Positions 9,329-20,164 are shown, counted from the first letter of the stretch. The stretch: 61,581 nucleotides of DNA from Fodinicola feengrottensis (GCF_010993775.1 NZ_WOTO01000056.1:1-61581); one strand, 5' to 3'. Numbers and translations are program-made. The notes: generated from the sequence alone by a model not told the origin.

Positions 9329-11835
9329 ATGACCCTCACCGACCAGCTGCCGCAGACCGCCGATCCCGACTCCCTTTACGAGGCTTTCGCCGGCTGGGTC
9401 CAGGACGGTGGCATCAGCCTCTATCCGGCCCAGCAGGATGCGCTGATCGAGGTGGTGTCCGGCTCCAACGTCATCCTCGCGACCCCGACCGGGTCCGGGA
9501 AGAGCCTGGTCGCCGCCGGCGCGCATTTCGCCGCGCTCGCGGACGGCCGGCGGAGTTTCTACTCGGCGCCGATCAAGGCGCTGGTCTCGGAGAAGTTCTT
9601 CGCGCTCTGCGACATTTTCGGCGCCGAGAATGTCGGCATGATGACTGGTGACTCCAGTGTCAACCCGGAGGCGCCGATCATCTGCGGGACGGCCGAGGTG
9701 CTGGCGAATATCGCGCTGCGCGATGGTGCGGCCTGCGATTTTCGGTTCGTCATCATGGACGAGTTCCATTTCTACGCCGATCCCGAGCGCGGCTGGGCCT
9801 GGCAGGTGCCGTTGCTGGAACTGCCGGACGCACAGTTTTTGCTCATGTCAGCGACTCTTGGCGATGTCAGTTTCTTCGAAAAGGACCTGACTCGGCGCAC
9901 TGGTCGTACGACCGCGGTCGTCCATTCCACCGAACGCCCGGTGCCACTGCACTACTCGTACGTTTTGACGCCCCTGCACGAAACACTAACCGAGCTGCTC
10001 ACCACTCACCAGGCGCCGGTCTACATCGTGCATTTCACCCAGGCGTCGGCGATTGAGCGGGCCCAGGCATTGATGAGCATCAATGTCAGTACGCGGGCGG
10101 AGAAGGACGCGATCGCCGAGCTGATCGGCAATTTCCGGTTCAGCTCGGGATTCGGAAAGACGCTGTCCCGGCTGGTACGTCACGGGATCGGTGTACATCA
10201 CGCCGGCATGCTGCCCAAATACCGCCGGCTGGTGGAACAGCTCGCGCAGGCCGGTCTGTTGAAGGTCATCTGTGGCACCGACACGCTCGGCGTCGGCATC
10301 AACGTGCCCATCCGTACGGTGGTTTTCACCGCTCTGAGCAAATACGACGGCATCAAGACCCGACACCTGAAGGCCCGTGAGTTTCACCAGATCGCCGGCC
10401 GCGCCGGCCGCGCCGGCTACGACACCGTCGGGTCGGTCGTCGTACAAGCGCCCGATCATGTGGTGGAGAACGAAAAGGCGTTGGCCAAGGCCGGCGACGA
10501 CCCGAAGAAGCGCCGGCGGGTGGTCCGGAAGAAGCCGCCGGAGGGCTTTGTTTCGTGGGGCACGGCCACGTTTGAGCGGCTGGTGTCGGCGGAGCCGGAG
10601 CCGCTCACGTCGAGTTTCGCGGTCAGCCACGCGATGCTGCTGAATGTGATCTCCCGACCGGGCGACGCTTTCGTGGCGATGCGGCACCTGCTGACCGACA
10701 ATCACGAGAGCCGGCCCACCCAGCGCAAACTCATCCACCGCGCGATCGCGATCTATCGGGCGCTGCTGGCCGCCGGGGTGGTGGAAAAGCTCGACGAACC
10801 GGACGCGCAGGGGCGTACCGTCCGGCTGACCGTCGACCTGCAGTTCGACTTCGCGCTAAACCAACCACTTTCGCCGTTCGCGCTGGCCGCTTTCGAGTTG
10901 CTCGATCGGGAGTCCGAGACGTACGCGCTGGACATGGCGTCCATTGTGGAGTCCACTTTGGACGATCCGCGCCAGGTGCTGTCCGCGCGCAGCGGAACAA
11001 GGCTCGCGGCGAGGCCGTGGAGGCGATGAAAGCCGAGGGCATCGAGTACGAGCAGCGGATGACCTTGTTGGAAGACGTGACCTACCCCCGGCCGCTGCTC
11101 GAGCTTTTGGAGGCCGCGTACGGGATGTACAGGCGCGGCCATCCGTGGGTGGCGGACCACGAGCTGTCGACCAAGACGGTGGCCCGGGACATGTACGAGC
11201 GGGCGATGACTTTCACCGAATACATCTCGTTCTATCAGCTGGCCCGATCCGAGGGCCTGGTCCTGCGCTATTTGGCTGACGCGTACAAGGCGTTGAAGCA
11301 AACTGTCCCGGACGAAGCCAAAACCGACGAGCTGATCGACCTGGTCGAATGGCTCGGCGAGCTGGTGCGCCAGACCGACAACAGCCTGCTCGACGAATGG
11401 GAGCGGCTGCGCAACCCGGAGGCCGAGATCGCGGCGCCGGTGCCGGGCGACGACCGGCCGCCGGCCGTCACCTCGAATGCGCGCGCTTTCCGGGTGCTCG
11501 TACGAAACGAACTCTTTCGGCGGGTGGAGCTCGCGGCCCGCCGGCGCTATTTCGACCTTGGCGAGATGGACGCTGAGAGTGGCTGGGACGCGACCGCCTG
11601 GCAGGACGCCCTGCGGCCGTATTTCGACGAACACAACGACATCGGCACCGGCGCGAACGCCCGCGGCCCGGCGCTGCTGATCATCGAGCAGCTCGCCGAC
11701 CGGTGGAATGTCCGGCAGATCCTCGACGACCCGGCCGGCGACCATGACTGGGGCATCAGCGCGCAAGTCGACCTGGCCGCCTCCGACGAGGCCGGCACCG
11801 CCGTCGTACGGATCGTGGACGTCAACCAGCTCTAG
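9329..11835 (+). CDS. DEAD/DEAH-box (Ski2-like) helicase with DUF3516-type C-terminal region
   Basis: ATP-dependent nucleic-acid helicase of about 835 residues. Ordered motifs: Q-type YPAQQDALIEVVSG, motif I ATPTGSGKS (residues about 50), SAPIKALVSEKF, motif II as MDEFHF, motif III LMSATLGD, a second RecA domain with VHHAGMLPKYR and GTDTLGVGIN, and motif VI HQIAGRAGRAGYDT. The C-terminal third (from KARGEAVEAMKAEGIEYEQRM) matches the DUF3516 region seen only on actinobacterial members. One frameshift near 10995 (a C missing before AGCGGAACAAG) splits the open frames. ATG 9329 is preferred over 9317 because a GGTGG Shine-Dalgarno sits before it and the family begins MTLTDxLP. The substrate (RNA or DNA) is not known from sequence. 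Confidence 0.88.
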
Positions 11836-11858
11836 CCTCAACAATCCCGGGGAAAGCG

Positions 11859-12230
11859 TCAGGCGTTGGTGAAGCCGTTGTCGACGGCGATGCGCCAGGT
11901 GCCGTCGGGTTGGTGGCGCAGGATGTCGGCGAAGCCGGCGTCGAGGTCGAACGGGGTGCCGTCGCGTCGGCGACCGGTGAGCGCGTACCGGCCGAGCGCG
12001 AGCACCACATCGTCGGAGCGCACGAGGCTCGACGGGGTGACCGTTAGCCGCGCATCCAGTTCGAGGAGCCGTTGCAACGCCGCGCGCAGCTCCGCGGGTC
12101 CGTCGGTGACTTCGCCGGGCCTGATGACGAACACCGCCTTCGGGTCGTAGGTCGCGAGCACCCCCTCAAGGTCGCCGTTGTTGAAGGCGGCGGCGAGTTC
12201 CGGGTGCACCTGTTCGGGTTCTGCGGCCAT
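11859..12230 (-). CDS. SnoaL/NTF2-fold (DUF4440-like) protein
   Basis: 123 residues, unbroken. The sequence has the plan of a small cone-shaped NTF2-like protein: an N-terminal helix (HPELAAAFNNGDLEGVLATYDPKAVFVIRPGE), a middle helix (AELRAALQRLLELDARL) and three closing strands ending WRIAVDNGFTNA. Such proteins are enzymes, ligand-binding domains or stress proteins; no catalytic set is clear here. ATG 12230 is chosen because upstream residues in the open frame are Pro/Arg-rich shadow sequence. It converges with the helicase gene, 23 bp apart, and is not in an obvious operon. Confidence 0.8.
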   Translation of the reverse strand: MAAEPEQVHPELAAAFNNGDLEGVLATYDPKAVFVIRPGEVTDGPAELRAALQRLLELDARLTVTPSSLVRSDDVVLALGRYALTGRRRDGTPFDLDAGFADILRHQPDGTWRIAVDNGFTNA

Positions 12231-12385
12231 GACTGGAAATCTAACAGCCGGCCATGGGGGAGCTGGTCGACCGGTTCGGCCCACCTGACGATTCCGCCGC
12301 GCCGTATTCCTGACTGCATCCGGCCGATCTCCCGCTTGCTGTCCACGATCCGGGCGGCTTCCCGTTCACGTTGTAGCCTTGGTGG

Positions 12386-13104
12386 GTGTTCTGGTCTCAA
12401 GGTCCTTCTTCGCGTGAACTGGCGATCCAGGCGCTGTCGTCGGTCGAGCGCGGCTACGACCTGCTCGGGCCGAAGTTCGACCACACGCCTTTTCGCACCC
12501 CCGAGACCATTCTTGGCGCGACCGCTGATGCTTTGCGTCCGCTTGGGCCGTTCGAGCGTGGACTGGACGTGTGCTGCGGTACGGGCGCGGGCATGCGGGT
12601 CCTTGGACCCCTGTGTCACGGACAGGTCACGGGCGTCGACTTCAGCACCGGCATGCTCGCGCAGGCGCGCAGGGCACACCCGTACGCGGACTGGGTGCGG
12701 GCCGACGTCCGGGCTCTGCCGTTCGTCGAGGCCTTCGACCTGGCGGTCAGTTTCGGGGCGCTTGGACACTTCCTGCCCGCCGAACGGCTCGCGCTGTTTG
12801 ACGGGATATACCGCTCGTTGCGGCCGGGTGGCCTCTTTGCCATGCCGATAGCTGCGCCTGCGCCGATCATCTCGGGCTGGTATTGGGCGCTGCTCGGATT
12901 CGATGTGGCTATGAGGGTCCGCAATATCGTGTGGCGGCCTCCGTTCGTCATGTATTACCGCACCCACCCGCTGCACGCGACCGCAACGACCTGACAACAG
13001 CCGGATTCACCGTGACAACGCTCCCTTTGACGGCCCTGGGCCGCCGCGAGGACGACAGCCCACGGTGCCTACTTGTCCTCGCCCGGAGACCAAGCACATC
13101 TTGA
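12386..13104 (+). CDS. class I SAM-dependent methyltransferase (frameshifted near C-terminus)
   Basis: About 239 residues. SAM-binding motif I is LDVCCGTGAGMRVL near residues 55-68, motif II VTGVDFSTGMLAQARR, then ADVRALPFVEAFDLAVSFGALGH and the post-motif RSLRPGGLFAMP, which is the usual UbiE/Coq5-like Methyltransf_11 plan. Start is GTG at 12386; an ATG would remove the first helix. The frame breaks near 12975: the neighbouring frame gives RNDLTTAGFTVTTLPL, the standard C-terminal strand, and stops at 13104. The Cys-Cys in motif I (DVCCGTG) is common in small-molecule methylases. The acceptor cannot be predicted. It converges with the epoxide hydrolase gene with an 11-bp gap. Confidence 0.8.
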
Positions 13105-13115
13105 TGGGCCGCGAT

Positions 13116-14211
13116 TTATGGCTTGTCCGGGCTGGGAAAGTACGGCCGGAAAGCGGCCTCGATTTCGGCGACGAACCGGGACGGTGACTCCAGCGCGAGG
13201 AAATGGCCGCCTTCGCCCAGGACGACCCGGCGGGTGAGGTTCGGATAGGCCCGGCGCAGCCAGGACTCCGGTGGCACCGGCAGCTTCGGCTCGTGCGGCA
13301 GCAGCACCGAAGTGGGCACCGGTACGGATTCGCCGGGCAGCAAAGGCTTGTACGGCAACGCATATCGCCGCATCGACGTGCTGATCGTCTCGGTCACCCA
13401 GTAGATCATCACGGTGGTCAGCAGGTCGTCGGCGCTGAGCTGGTCGCGGGTCGCGGGATCGCTCCATGTCAGGAATTTTCCAGGATCCAGGCGGCCAGTC
13501 CCAGTGGCGAGTCGTTCAGCCCGTACGCGAGGATCTGCGGTCGGGTCTCCTGAACGTGTGCGTACGCCCCTTCCGTCGCGTCCCATTCCTGTTCGGCGGC
13601 AACGAAATCTCGTTCGGCGTCGGTCAGCGCGGCGGGCGGGCTGAGCGGATTCGCGGTCTGAATGGCGAGCACCGAATCGGCGTGATGCTGGCCCAGCCGG
13701 TTGACGATGCCGCCGCCGATATCGTCGCCGTGCGCCACATAATGGCGGTGTCCGAGCTCGGACACCATCAACTGGTCGAAAAGATCGGCGACAAGTTCCT
13801 GGCTGACATCGTCGGTGGCGTACCGGTCGGAGAAACCGAAGCCGGGCAGCGTGGGCACCACCACGGTGAAGTTCGCGGACAGCGGGCCGAGAACATTCAG
13901 ATACTCGACGAAGGAGCTCGGCCAGCCGTTGGTGAGCAGCAGCGGCAGCGGATCCCGGCCGGTGCCGGGAATCCGCAGGTAGTGCAGGCCAGTGCTCGAG
14001 CGGAACTGCGGGAACGCGTTCAGCCGCTTTTCCTGCCGGCGCCAGTCGTACGAGTCCCGCCAATAGCGAACCAGCTCTTCGATTCGACTGATCGTGTCGG
14101 CGGTCTCGCCACCGTCCAGCACCGGCGGCGCCGGCATGCGTACGCGCCGAAGACGCTCACGCAGATCGTCCAAACCGCCTCTGGAACCGCAACGCGGAAT
14201 GGCTCACTCAC
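13116..14211 (-). CDS. epoxide hydrolase with EHN domain (frameshifted)
   Basis: About 365 residues when repaired, normal for microsomal-type bacterial epoxide hydrolases. An N-terminal EHN lid segment (LRERLRRVRMPAPPV ... RIEELVRYWRDSYDWRRQEKRLNAFPQF) precedes the alpha/beta hydrolase core. Visible are the oxyanion/HGxP-equivalent LLLTNGWPSSFVEY, TLPGFGFSD, a nucleophile-elbow-like YVAHGDDIGGGI, and the catalytic-His region EGGHFLALE near the C-terminus. Frame breaks lie near 14178 (TTT for TTTT, restoring AVLDDLRERL) and near 13479 (four A for five, restoring LEKFLTWSDP). GTG 14211 is preceded by AGGAGG. It opens an epoxide to a diol by family; the natural substrate is unknown. It follows the regulator gene on the same strand by 34 bp and may be cotranscribed. 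Confidence 0.83.
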
Positions 14212-14245
14212 CGGCAACCTCCTGCTCCGGAGGACAACACTAGTG

Positions 14246-16050
14246 TCAGGCCGGGCGAGCCGCCGAAGAGATGCCGTATTGCCGGATTTTCCGGTAGATG
14301 GTGGCCCGGGACATGCCGATGGCGTTCGCCGCCCGGGTCGGGTTTTCGTCGTTTTCCAGCAGCGCGTTGACAATCGCGTCTCGTTCCAGCGCCTCGATCG
14401 GGGACAGCAGCCGGTGGCTGGCCGAGCGGCATTCCGGTGGCAGGTCGACGACCTCGATCACCCCGGACGGCCGCCTTTTGATCGTGGTGGACAGGACCCT
14501 GCGCAGCTGACCGACATTTCCCGGCCAGTTGAGCCGGCCGAGCTGGGCCAAAGCCTGCGGTGAACAGGTGAGCTGCTCGCTTTTGGTGAGCTGGCAGAGC
14601 AAATGGTGCACCAGTTCCGGCAGGTCGTCGAGGTGGTGGCGCAGCGCCGGAACTTCCACCGTGCGGGGAAAAATCGAACGCAACGCGGTGTCCGGCGATC
14701 CGGTGGTGTGAGTGAGGACGACCCGAATCGGACCGTCCGGGGTGTCCCAGCAGTCGTCGCTGAGCAGGTCGGCGATCGCCGCGGCCTGCTGGTCGGTGAG
14801 TTTTTCGGCTTGTGTAAGGACAACGGTCGCGCCAGGAATGGTGAGGTCCTCGGACAGGGCCCGGAGCCAGCTGTCCACCTCGGCCGCGTCCGGCGGACCG
14901 ATGACCCGCAACGGCCGGCCGGGATCGTGGTGGTGGTGGACGGCCCGGAGCAGCGTCAGCTTGCCGGCGCCGGGCTCACCCTCGATCGCGAACCAGTCTC
15001 CGGTGGCATAACAGGAAGAAGCCTGCTCGACACAGCGCTGCCAGGCTGGCCCGGTGCCGGCCAGGCCCGGCAAAGCCGTCCGCTTTCGGTTTCCACCATG
15101 GAAAGAGACCGCGCCGGTTGGTCTTTCCAAGCGAATCTGGAAAAAACTCCGCCGGCCCGGCCAGCTTCGGTGGTGGCCGGCGAATAGCGCAGATGGGCCG
15201 TACGCCCGCTGGGCAGTTCGACCGTACGCAACGCGTGTCTGTCGTCCATGGTGTCCACGGCGTAGCCGAAAAGGGTCTGTTGTTCGGCCGGATCGATCAG
15301 TTGCCTGAGTGAATCGTTCATCATCAGCACGTCATTGTTGAGCGCCAGCACAGGTCCGGCGGACCGCTGGCAGATTTTCATGTATTCCCGCATCAAGGCC
15401 AGTTCGCGTTGCCCTGACTGGGCCAACAGCTCGGCCTCGATCTGCCGTGCGGTCGCTGAGGCCAGTGCGATCAACATCGGCCCAGGTGTCCGGCTCCACG
15501 TGGTGATGTCCAGTACGCCGACCACCTTGCCGCGGATCGGGTCGCGAATCGGCTCGCCCGCGCAGGCGAACTGCCCCAGCTCGCCGGTGTAATGCTCACG
15601 ACCGTCCACGAATGCCGCTGACCGGTTGGAAATCGCGGTCCCGATCCCGTTGGTGCCGACGAACTGTTCGGCGTAGCTGAAACCGGGCGCCAGCTGAACA
15701 GCGTCCAGTGCCTGGCTGATGGGAAAACTGGAACAGCGCCGGTCAAGCACCACCCCGGTGTGGTCGGTGAGAATGGTGCTGACCACTTCGCCGCTAAGTT
15801 TTTCGTGCAGTACCTCCAGGATCGGCGCGGCACTGCGGGCCAGTGGCGCTTCCAGATCGGGATCGCGAACAAAGGGCGCGACAATCCGGTCGACGTTTAC
15901 CTTGCTTTCCCGGGATCTTTCCCAGGACGCGAGAATGACCCGCCTGATTCCGGGCGGACCCTCGCCCGTACCGGTGAGAAAGCGGTCACGAGCGTGGCTG
16001 ACTTCGGCGTCCTCGTACCCGCTTGGTCTGATGCCCGGCTCTCCTGCCAC
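14246..16050 (-). CDS. GAF - degenerate AAA - Fis-type HTH transcriptional regulator (frameshifted)
   Basis: About 600 residues, AcoR/MimR-like layout. N-terminus: helical IRRVILASWERSRESKV, then a GAF sensor domain (residues about 70-200; FSYAEQFVGTNGIGTAISN and ACAGEPIRDPIRGKVVGVLDIT are diagnostic). A central P-loop domain has Walker A GEPGAGKLT but no acidic Walker B pair (VVLTQAEKL) and no GAFTGA loop, so it should not activate sigma-54. The C-terminal Fis helix-turn-helix is IVNALLENDENPTRAANAIGMSRATIYRKIRQYG. One break near 15110 separates the GAF and AAA halves. GTG 16050 has AGGAG before it. It is divergent from the SatP gene, 185 bp apart, and upstream of the epoxide hydrolase, so either may be its target. 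Confidence 0.83.
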
Positions 16051-16235
16051 GAGAGCTCCTTTGAGTGGCCGTACGAGCAAGAGTAGGGCCATCCCGGTGT
16101 GGGCCGTGTCTCAGATTGAGACGGTTGGTCGCCTCCTGACGCGGTGTGATGGCTGGAGTCCGCGGTACCTCCCAACCACCATGCGGTGCCTGGTTACCGG
16201 GCCGGGTACGCGCGCCTATCCGTAGGGAGTTCTCG

Positions 16236-16877
16236 ATGACCACCTCCGCCGCCCATCTCGCCCCGCCAGAGGCCGCCGCCCCGGCGGTCCCGAACCCCTT
16301 CCTGGAGAGCAACCCGGCCGCCGTCGGGCTGCCCGCCTTCATCGCCGGCTCGATCGCGCTCGGGTTGGTACTGGTCGGATACGTGCCGGCCAGCGCGGTC
16401 GGCGCGTCGCTGCCGATCATCGGGGCGGCCACCGCGATCGGGTTGACGATCGCGGCCTTCTGGGCCGCCGCCGCCGGCCAGAGCGCGGTCGCCAGCATCT
16501 TCGGGATCTTCGCCGGCTTCTGGCTCTCGTACGCGGTGCTCGTCATGGGCCTGATCCACAGCTGGTTCGGCATCACTGCGGACGCGGCGGTGGCCACCCA
16601 GGGCCTGTTCCTGATCAGTTGGCTGATCATCGTGGTGATGTTGACCCTCACGACACTGCGGCTGCCGTTCGCGTTCAGCCTGCTCTTCGTACTCATCGAC
16701 CTCGCCCTGGTTGCAGTCCTTATAGGCACCTTGCAGGGCTCGGCTGGCTGGCTGAAGATCGGCGGTGTCCTGGTCTTCGTGTTCGCCGCCGTCGGCGTCT
16801 ACCTCTACGCGGGCGTCGCGTCCGCCACCACCGGCGGGTCGAACCTGCCGCTCGGCAAGCCCATCATCGGCGGCTGA
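16236..16877 (+). CDS. satP: GPR1/FUN34/YaaH-family acetate/succinate transporter
   Basis: 213 residues, unbroken. Integral membrane protein of the AceTr family that moves acetate or succinate with protons across the inner membrane. The signature NPAAVGLPAF follows a soluble N-terminus, and six hydrophobic segments can be counted (about residues 35-55, 63-85, 90-112, 125-150, 155-175, 183-200). The ATG at 16236 has a GGGAG Shine-Dalgarno 5 bases upstream. It is divergent from the GAF-Fis regulator; family members of that regulator class often control carbon-source genes next door, which makes control of this transporter plausible. The gene ends 18 bp before a long palindrome that likely terminates both converging transcripts. 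Confidence 0.9.
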   Translation: MTTSAAHLAPPEAAAPAVPNPFLESNPAAVGLPAFIAGSIALGLVLVGYVPASAVGASLPIIGAATAIGLTIAAFWAAAAGQSAVASIFGIFAGFWLSYAVLVMGLIHSWFGITADAAVATQGLFLISWLIIVVMLTLTTLRLPFAFSLLFVLIDLALVAVLIGTLQGSAGWLKIGGVLVFVFAAVGVYLYAGVASATTGGSNLPLGKPIIGG

Positions 16878-16895
16878 CCTGTCCCTTTGTCCTTA

Positions 16896-16949
16896 TGTCC
16901 GCAACGCCCCGTTGCTTGCGCCAGACGCAGAAACGGGGCGTTGCGGACA
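16896..16949. terminator. long perfect palindrome between convergent genes (ATGTCC-type)
   Basis: Perfect 18-bp arms (16896-16913 and 16932-16949; left arm TGTCCGCAACGCCCCGTT) flank an 18-base loop that can itself pair TGCG with CGCA. It sits between the converging satP and lipase genes, so a bidirectional terminator without a U-tract is the simplest reading. A closely related copy lies at 47630-47671. Confidence 0.85.
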
Positions 16950-16960
16950 GAACAGCCCGG

Positions 16961-18251
16961 TCAGAGGGTGTGAACCCAGCGGGCGGTGTCGGCGACGCCG
17001 GTGATGTTGGAGCCTGAGTGGTACGACCCGCCGTACGACAGCGGCGTCAGCTCCGTCACCGGCACGTGGACGCCGTGCGCCTGGAACGACGCCTGACACG
17101 ACGTGGTGTTCGCCGGCGCGGCCTCGACATCGCCGCTGGCCGAGCGCAGCAGCCGGACCGGCACCCGCGGCGCCCAGTCCTTGCAGATGCTGTCCGCCTC
17201 GGCGAGCGCGGCGGCGAGTCGGCCGGTCGGGTGCCGCAGCATGTCCAGGCCCTGCTCGGTGTACAGCTCGTCGACGGTGGCCGGCAGCGTCGACAGCATT
17301 TCCGGGCCGGAAGTGCGCCCGTTGAACAGCCGCTCGACCTTGTCCGCGTACGGCTGCTGGAAAACGTCCCGCGGGCTCGGGTAAAGGTGGTGCAGCTTGT
17401 TCCACGCGACCATCACGAACGCGCTGTACGCGACGCTCGCCTTGGGATTGAGTTTTCCGTTGACCAGCGCGGGCAAATTCGATGCCACCGAAGTCGTACG
17501 CGCCGCTGATCGCGGACAGTGCGCCCAGCCGGAACCAGCCGTCGGCGCCGCCCTGTAGCGCCCGGGCCAGCCCGACGGCCGCGTTCGCGCCCTGCGAGAA
17601 GCCGTTCACCAGCACTTTGCGTTGCAGCTGACGGCCCTGTCGCTGCGCGGCCGTACGAGCCGCCCTCAGCATGTCCACTGAGGTGGTCGTCTCGGAGGGG
17701 ATGTCGAGATAGGCGGGATACATCGGGGTTCCATAGCCGAGGCCCAGATAGTCCGGTGCCACCGCGGCGAAACCGGTGCTGGCATACGTGAGCGCCGGCG
17801 CCACATTCCAGATATCGCCCGAGAGCAGGTAGGTCGACGGGGTGTCCTGCCAGTAGTTCGCCGTGCCGTGCGTGTACGAGACAACCTGTAGGTCGCCCTT
17901 TTTGTTGATCGGCAAGGCAAGGAGGCCGCTCGCGGTGGTGGGACGGCGGTGCGGGTCGACCGTACGATAAATCAACCGATAAGTCTTGACGCCGTAGCGT
18001 AGGGTGCCGGGGTCGGTGAATTCGCCCTTCTTCAGAGTCGCGGAAACGGCCTGGGCATTGGCAAAAGTGCCCAGATAGTCGACGGACAGCAGCTGGCCGC
18101 GGGAACTGGTCGTACTGACCGCCGGATTCGTGGTGGCGGACGCGAAAGCTGCACCTGGCGCGACGCGAACAGGCCGGCCGCGACGATCGCGGCCGTCATT
18201 GGCAATGTGATAGCCGCGAGCGTCTTTTGTTTTCCGGAATCGGTTTCTCAT
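16961..18251 (-). CDS. secreted lipase / alpha-beta hydrolase (frameshifted)
   Basis: About 430 residues. An N-terminal signal is implied: in a neighbouring frame the first 35 codons read TLAAITLPMTAAIVAAGLF, so two small indels probably scrambled it. The body matches secreted actinobacterial lipases: VSATLKKGEF, RLIYRTVDP, the oxyanion region SYTHGTANY, DYLGLG, and the nucleophile elbow NGFSQGANAAVG with Ser in GFSQG. The C-terminal part (NLPALVNGKLNPKASVAYSAFV ... VPVRLLRSASGDVEA ... HGVHVPVTELTP) is in another frame after a break near 17480. Expected reaction is hydrolysis of acylglycerols or esters outside the cell. The catalytic His is not certain in this reading. Related to the secretory lipase at 51992 only distantly. 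Confidence 0.78.
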
Positions 18252-18373
18252 GGCCAGGGACGCTATTGCCTCCGACTACGGACGGGCGTCACCCTGTGGT
18301 CCTGTCCCGCGGGTCCCTCTCTGGAGTATCACCGGGTGATACCAAGGTCTCCCGCGGACCGTACGCTGCTGGA

Positions 18374-19480
18374 ATGGCAACGAAAGTGGTGAGCCGGCGA
18401 GTGCTCAACCGGGCCTTGCTGGAACGGCAGCTGCTCGTACGGCGGTGCAAGCTCAGGCCCGCCGCGGCCATCGAGCGGCTGGTGGGACTGCAGGCGCAGG
18501 CCACCAATCCGCCCTTTCATGGTCTTTGGTCGCGGTTGGTGAATTTTGATCAGCGGCAGCTGGACGAGCTGATCACCAGTCGTCAGGTCGTACGGGCGGC
18601 GACCATGCGCGGGACCCTGCACCTGCACACCGCCGACGATTTCCTGACCATCCGGGCGGTCGTTCAGCCCGGCTTCGAGCGGGCCATGCAGTCCACGTAC
18701 GCCAAGGTCCTGGATGGAATGGATGTCAATGAGTTAGCCAAAGTCGGACGCGAGCTGTTGGCCGGCGAGCCGCTCACCTTCGGGCAGTTGCGGGACGGAC
18801 TGCTGGCTCGCTGGCCGGGCCGGCACCCGACGATGGTGACAAATGCGGTGCGTACGCAGGTGCCGCTCGTCCAGGTGCCGCCATGCGGCACGTGGGACCG
18901 CAGCGGGCCGCGGGTCTACACCACGATCGAGAAGTGGCTCGACCGTCCGGTGTCCGCCGAACCAGCGGGGGAGTCACTGATTTCCCGTTATTTATCCGTT
19001 TTCGGTCCGGCGACCGTCGCCGACGTACAGAACTGGTCCGGCTTGACCCGACTCGGCGAGGTGGTGGAGCGGATGCGCCCGACCTTGCGAACTTTGCGCA
19101 CCGAAGACGGTGCCGAGCTTTTCGACCTGCCGCGCGGCGCGTTACCCGATCCGGACCTGCCAGTGCCGGTGCGACTTGTCGCCGAATTCGACAACGTGGT
19201 GTTGGGGCACGCTGACCGCTCCCGGATTGTCCCCGACAAATACCGAAAGCGGATCATGACCGTCAACGGCATCGTCCGCGGCACCGTACTTTCCGACGGT
19301 TTTGTGGCAGGGCTGTGGAAAATCCAGCGTACGAAGACGGCAGCCACCTTGGTGGTGACGCCCTTTTCCGTACTGGACCAGGAAGCCACCGAAGCCGAAG
19401 CTCTGTCCCTCCTGCGTTTCACCGCTCCTACCTCGGAACACCAGGTCAGTTTCGAGGCGGGAACGGAACGTCAGGGGTGA
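18374..19480 (+). CDS. winged-helix AlkZ/YcaQ-type DNA glycosylase
   Basis: 368 residues, unbroken. Member of the HTH_42 (DUF1006) family, whose studied Streptomyces member AlkZ unhooks interstrand crosslinks and removes alkylated bases. The catalytic Q-phi-Q motif is visible as GLQAQATNPPF at residues about 36-46. Also typical: ATMRGTLHLHTADDFL near residue 80, the ISRYLSVFGPATVADVQNWSGL winged-helix block, and LVAEFDNVVLGHADRSRIV in the beta-barrel. ATG 18374 is chosen because the family begins just before VLNRALLERQ. QAQ rather than QxD places it with AlkZ rather than YcaQ. AlkZ proper sits in azinomycin clusters as self-resistance; no toxin cluster is visible here, so a housekeeping repair paralogue is likely. 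Confidence 0.85.
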   Translation: MATKVVSRRVLNRALLERQLLVRRCKLRPAAAIERLVGLQAQATNPPFHGLWSRLVNFDQRQLDELITSRQVVRAATMRGTLHLHTADDFLTIRAVVQPGFERAMQSTYAKVLDGMDVNELAKVGRELLAGEPLTFGQLRDGLLARWPGRHPTMVTNAVRTQVPLVQVPPCGTWDRSGPRVYTTIEKWLDRPVSAEPAGESLISRYLSVFGPATVADVQNWSGLTRLGEVVERMRPTLRTLRTEDGAELFDLPRGALPDPDLPVPVRLVAEFDNVVLGHADRSRIVPDKYRKRIMTVNGIVRGTVLSDGFVAGLWKIQRTKTAATLVVTPFSVLDQEATEAEALSLLRFTAPTSEHQVSFEAGTERQG

Positions 19481-20061
19481 TGATGTGGGAGAGGGCGGTG
19501 CTGATGTACGCGTCCCGGCCAGCAGGGGCCGCGTCGTCGAATTTTCCGTCCAGTGCCAGCTGGGCGAAGCCGTGGCAGAGCGACCAAGCGGCCGTGACAG
19601 CGAGGCGGCCGGTCTCGTCGAGCTGGCCACCGCCGAGGTAGGCGCTCATCGCGTACCGCAGTCGTCGTGCGCGCGCGGCGGCGAGCGCGGCGCGCAGGCG
19701 CGGGTCATCGGATTTGAGCATCGAGCGGCGGAACATCAGCTGGAAACGGCCGGGATGGTCGAGGGCGAAGCGTACGTAGGCGAGCGCTTGGGCATGCAGC
19801 CGCTCGGTCGGGTCGGCGCCTGTGCTGGCGCGCAGGGCTGCTCGGAGGGTCTCGCAGCCGCGGATCGCGACCTCGGTGAGCAGCCCGGCCGCGTCGCCGA
19901 AGTGGTGCGCGGGTGCGGCCGGTGACACCTTGGCGCGGCGGGCCGCCTCGCGCAGGGTGAAGCCCTCGACGCCGGCGTTCGGCCAGGATCTCGTCGGTGG
20001 CCCTGATCAGCGCGTCGCGCAGGTCGCCGTGGTGGTAACCATGCCGAGGCAGCTCGGTCAT
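19446..20061 (-). CDS. TetR-family transcriptional regulator (frameshifted)
   Basis: About 205 residues. N-terminal YHHGDLRDALIRATDEILAE is the first helix of the subfamily that has a WHG-type ligand domain; after a break near 19983 the recognition part reads GFTLREAARRAKVSPAAPAHHFGDAAGLL, and the C-terminal domain (LHAQALAYVRFALDHPGRFQLMFR ... WSLCHGFAQLALDG) follows. One missing base in GAACGCC explains the break. ATG 20061 has AAAGGAA before it. It is divergent from the Tat-exported SDR gene with an inverted repeat between them, so it probably represses that gene and itself. Its 3' end overlaps the glycosylase gene by 35 bp, tail to tail. Confidence 0.82.
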
Positions 20062-20106
20062 GCGTTTCCTTTCGATCGTACGTCCGGCGACAACTTACTC
20101 GTACCT

Positions 20107-20164
20107 CTATCTTGACAGTGTTTAGATCGAGTGTTTAAGGTCCATCTTAACGCTGTTCAGATAG
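20107..20164. promoter_or_regulatory. inverted-repeat operator/promoter between tetR-like and SDR genes
   Basis: Two 19-bp arms (20107-20125, 20146-20164) are inverted copies with 15 of 19 matches, outer ends CTATCT and AGATAG. TTGACA at 20112-20117 lies in the left arm and could be a -35 for the SDR gene (weak -10 TTAAGG after 17 bp). A TetR dimer binding here would cover this promoter and the region before the regulator's own start. Confidence 0.6.
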
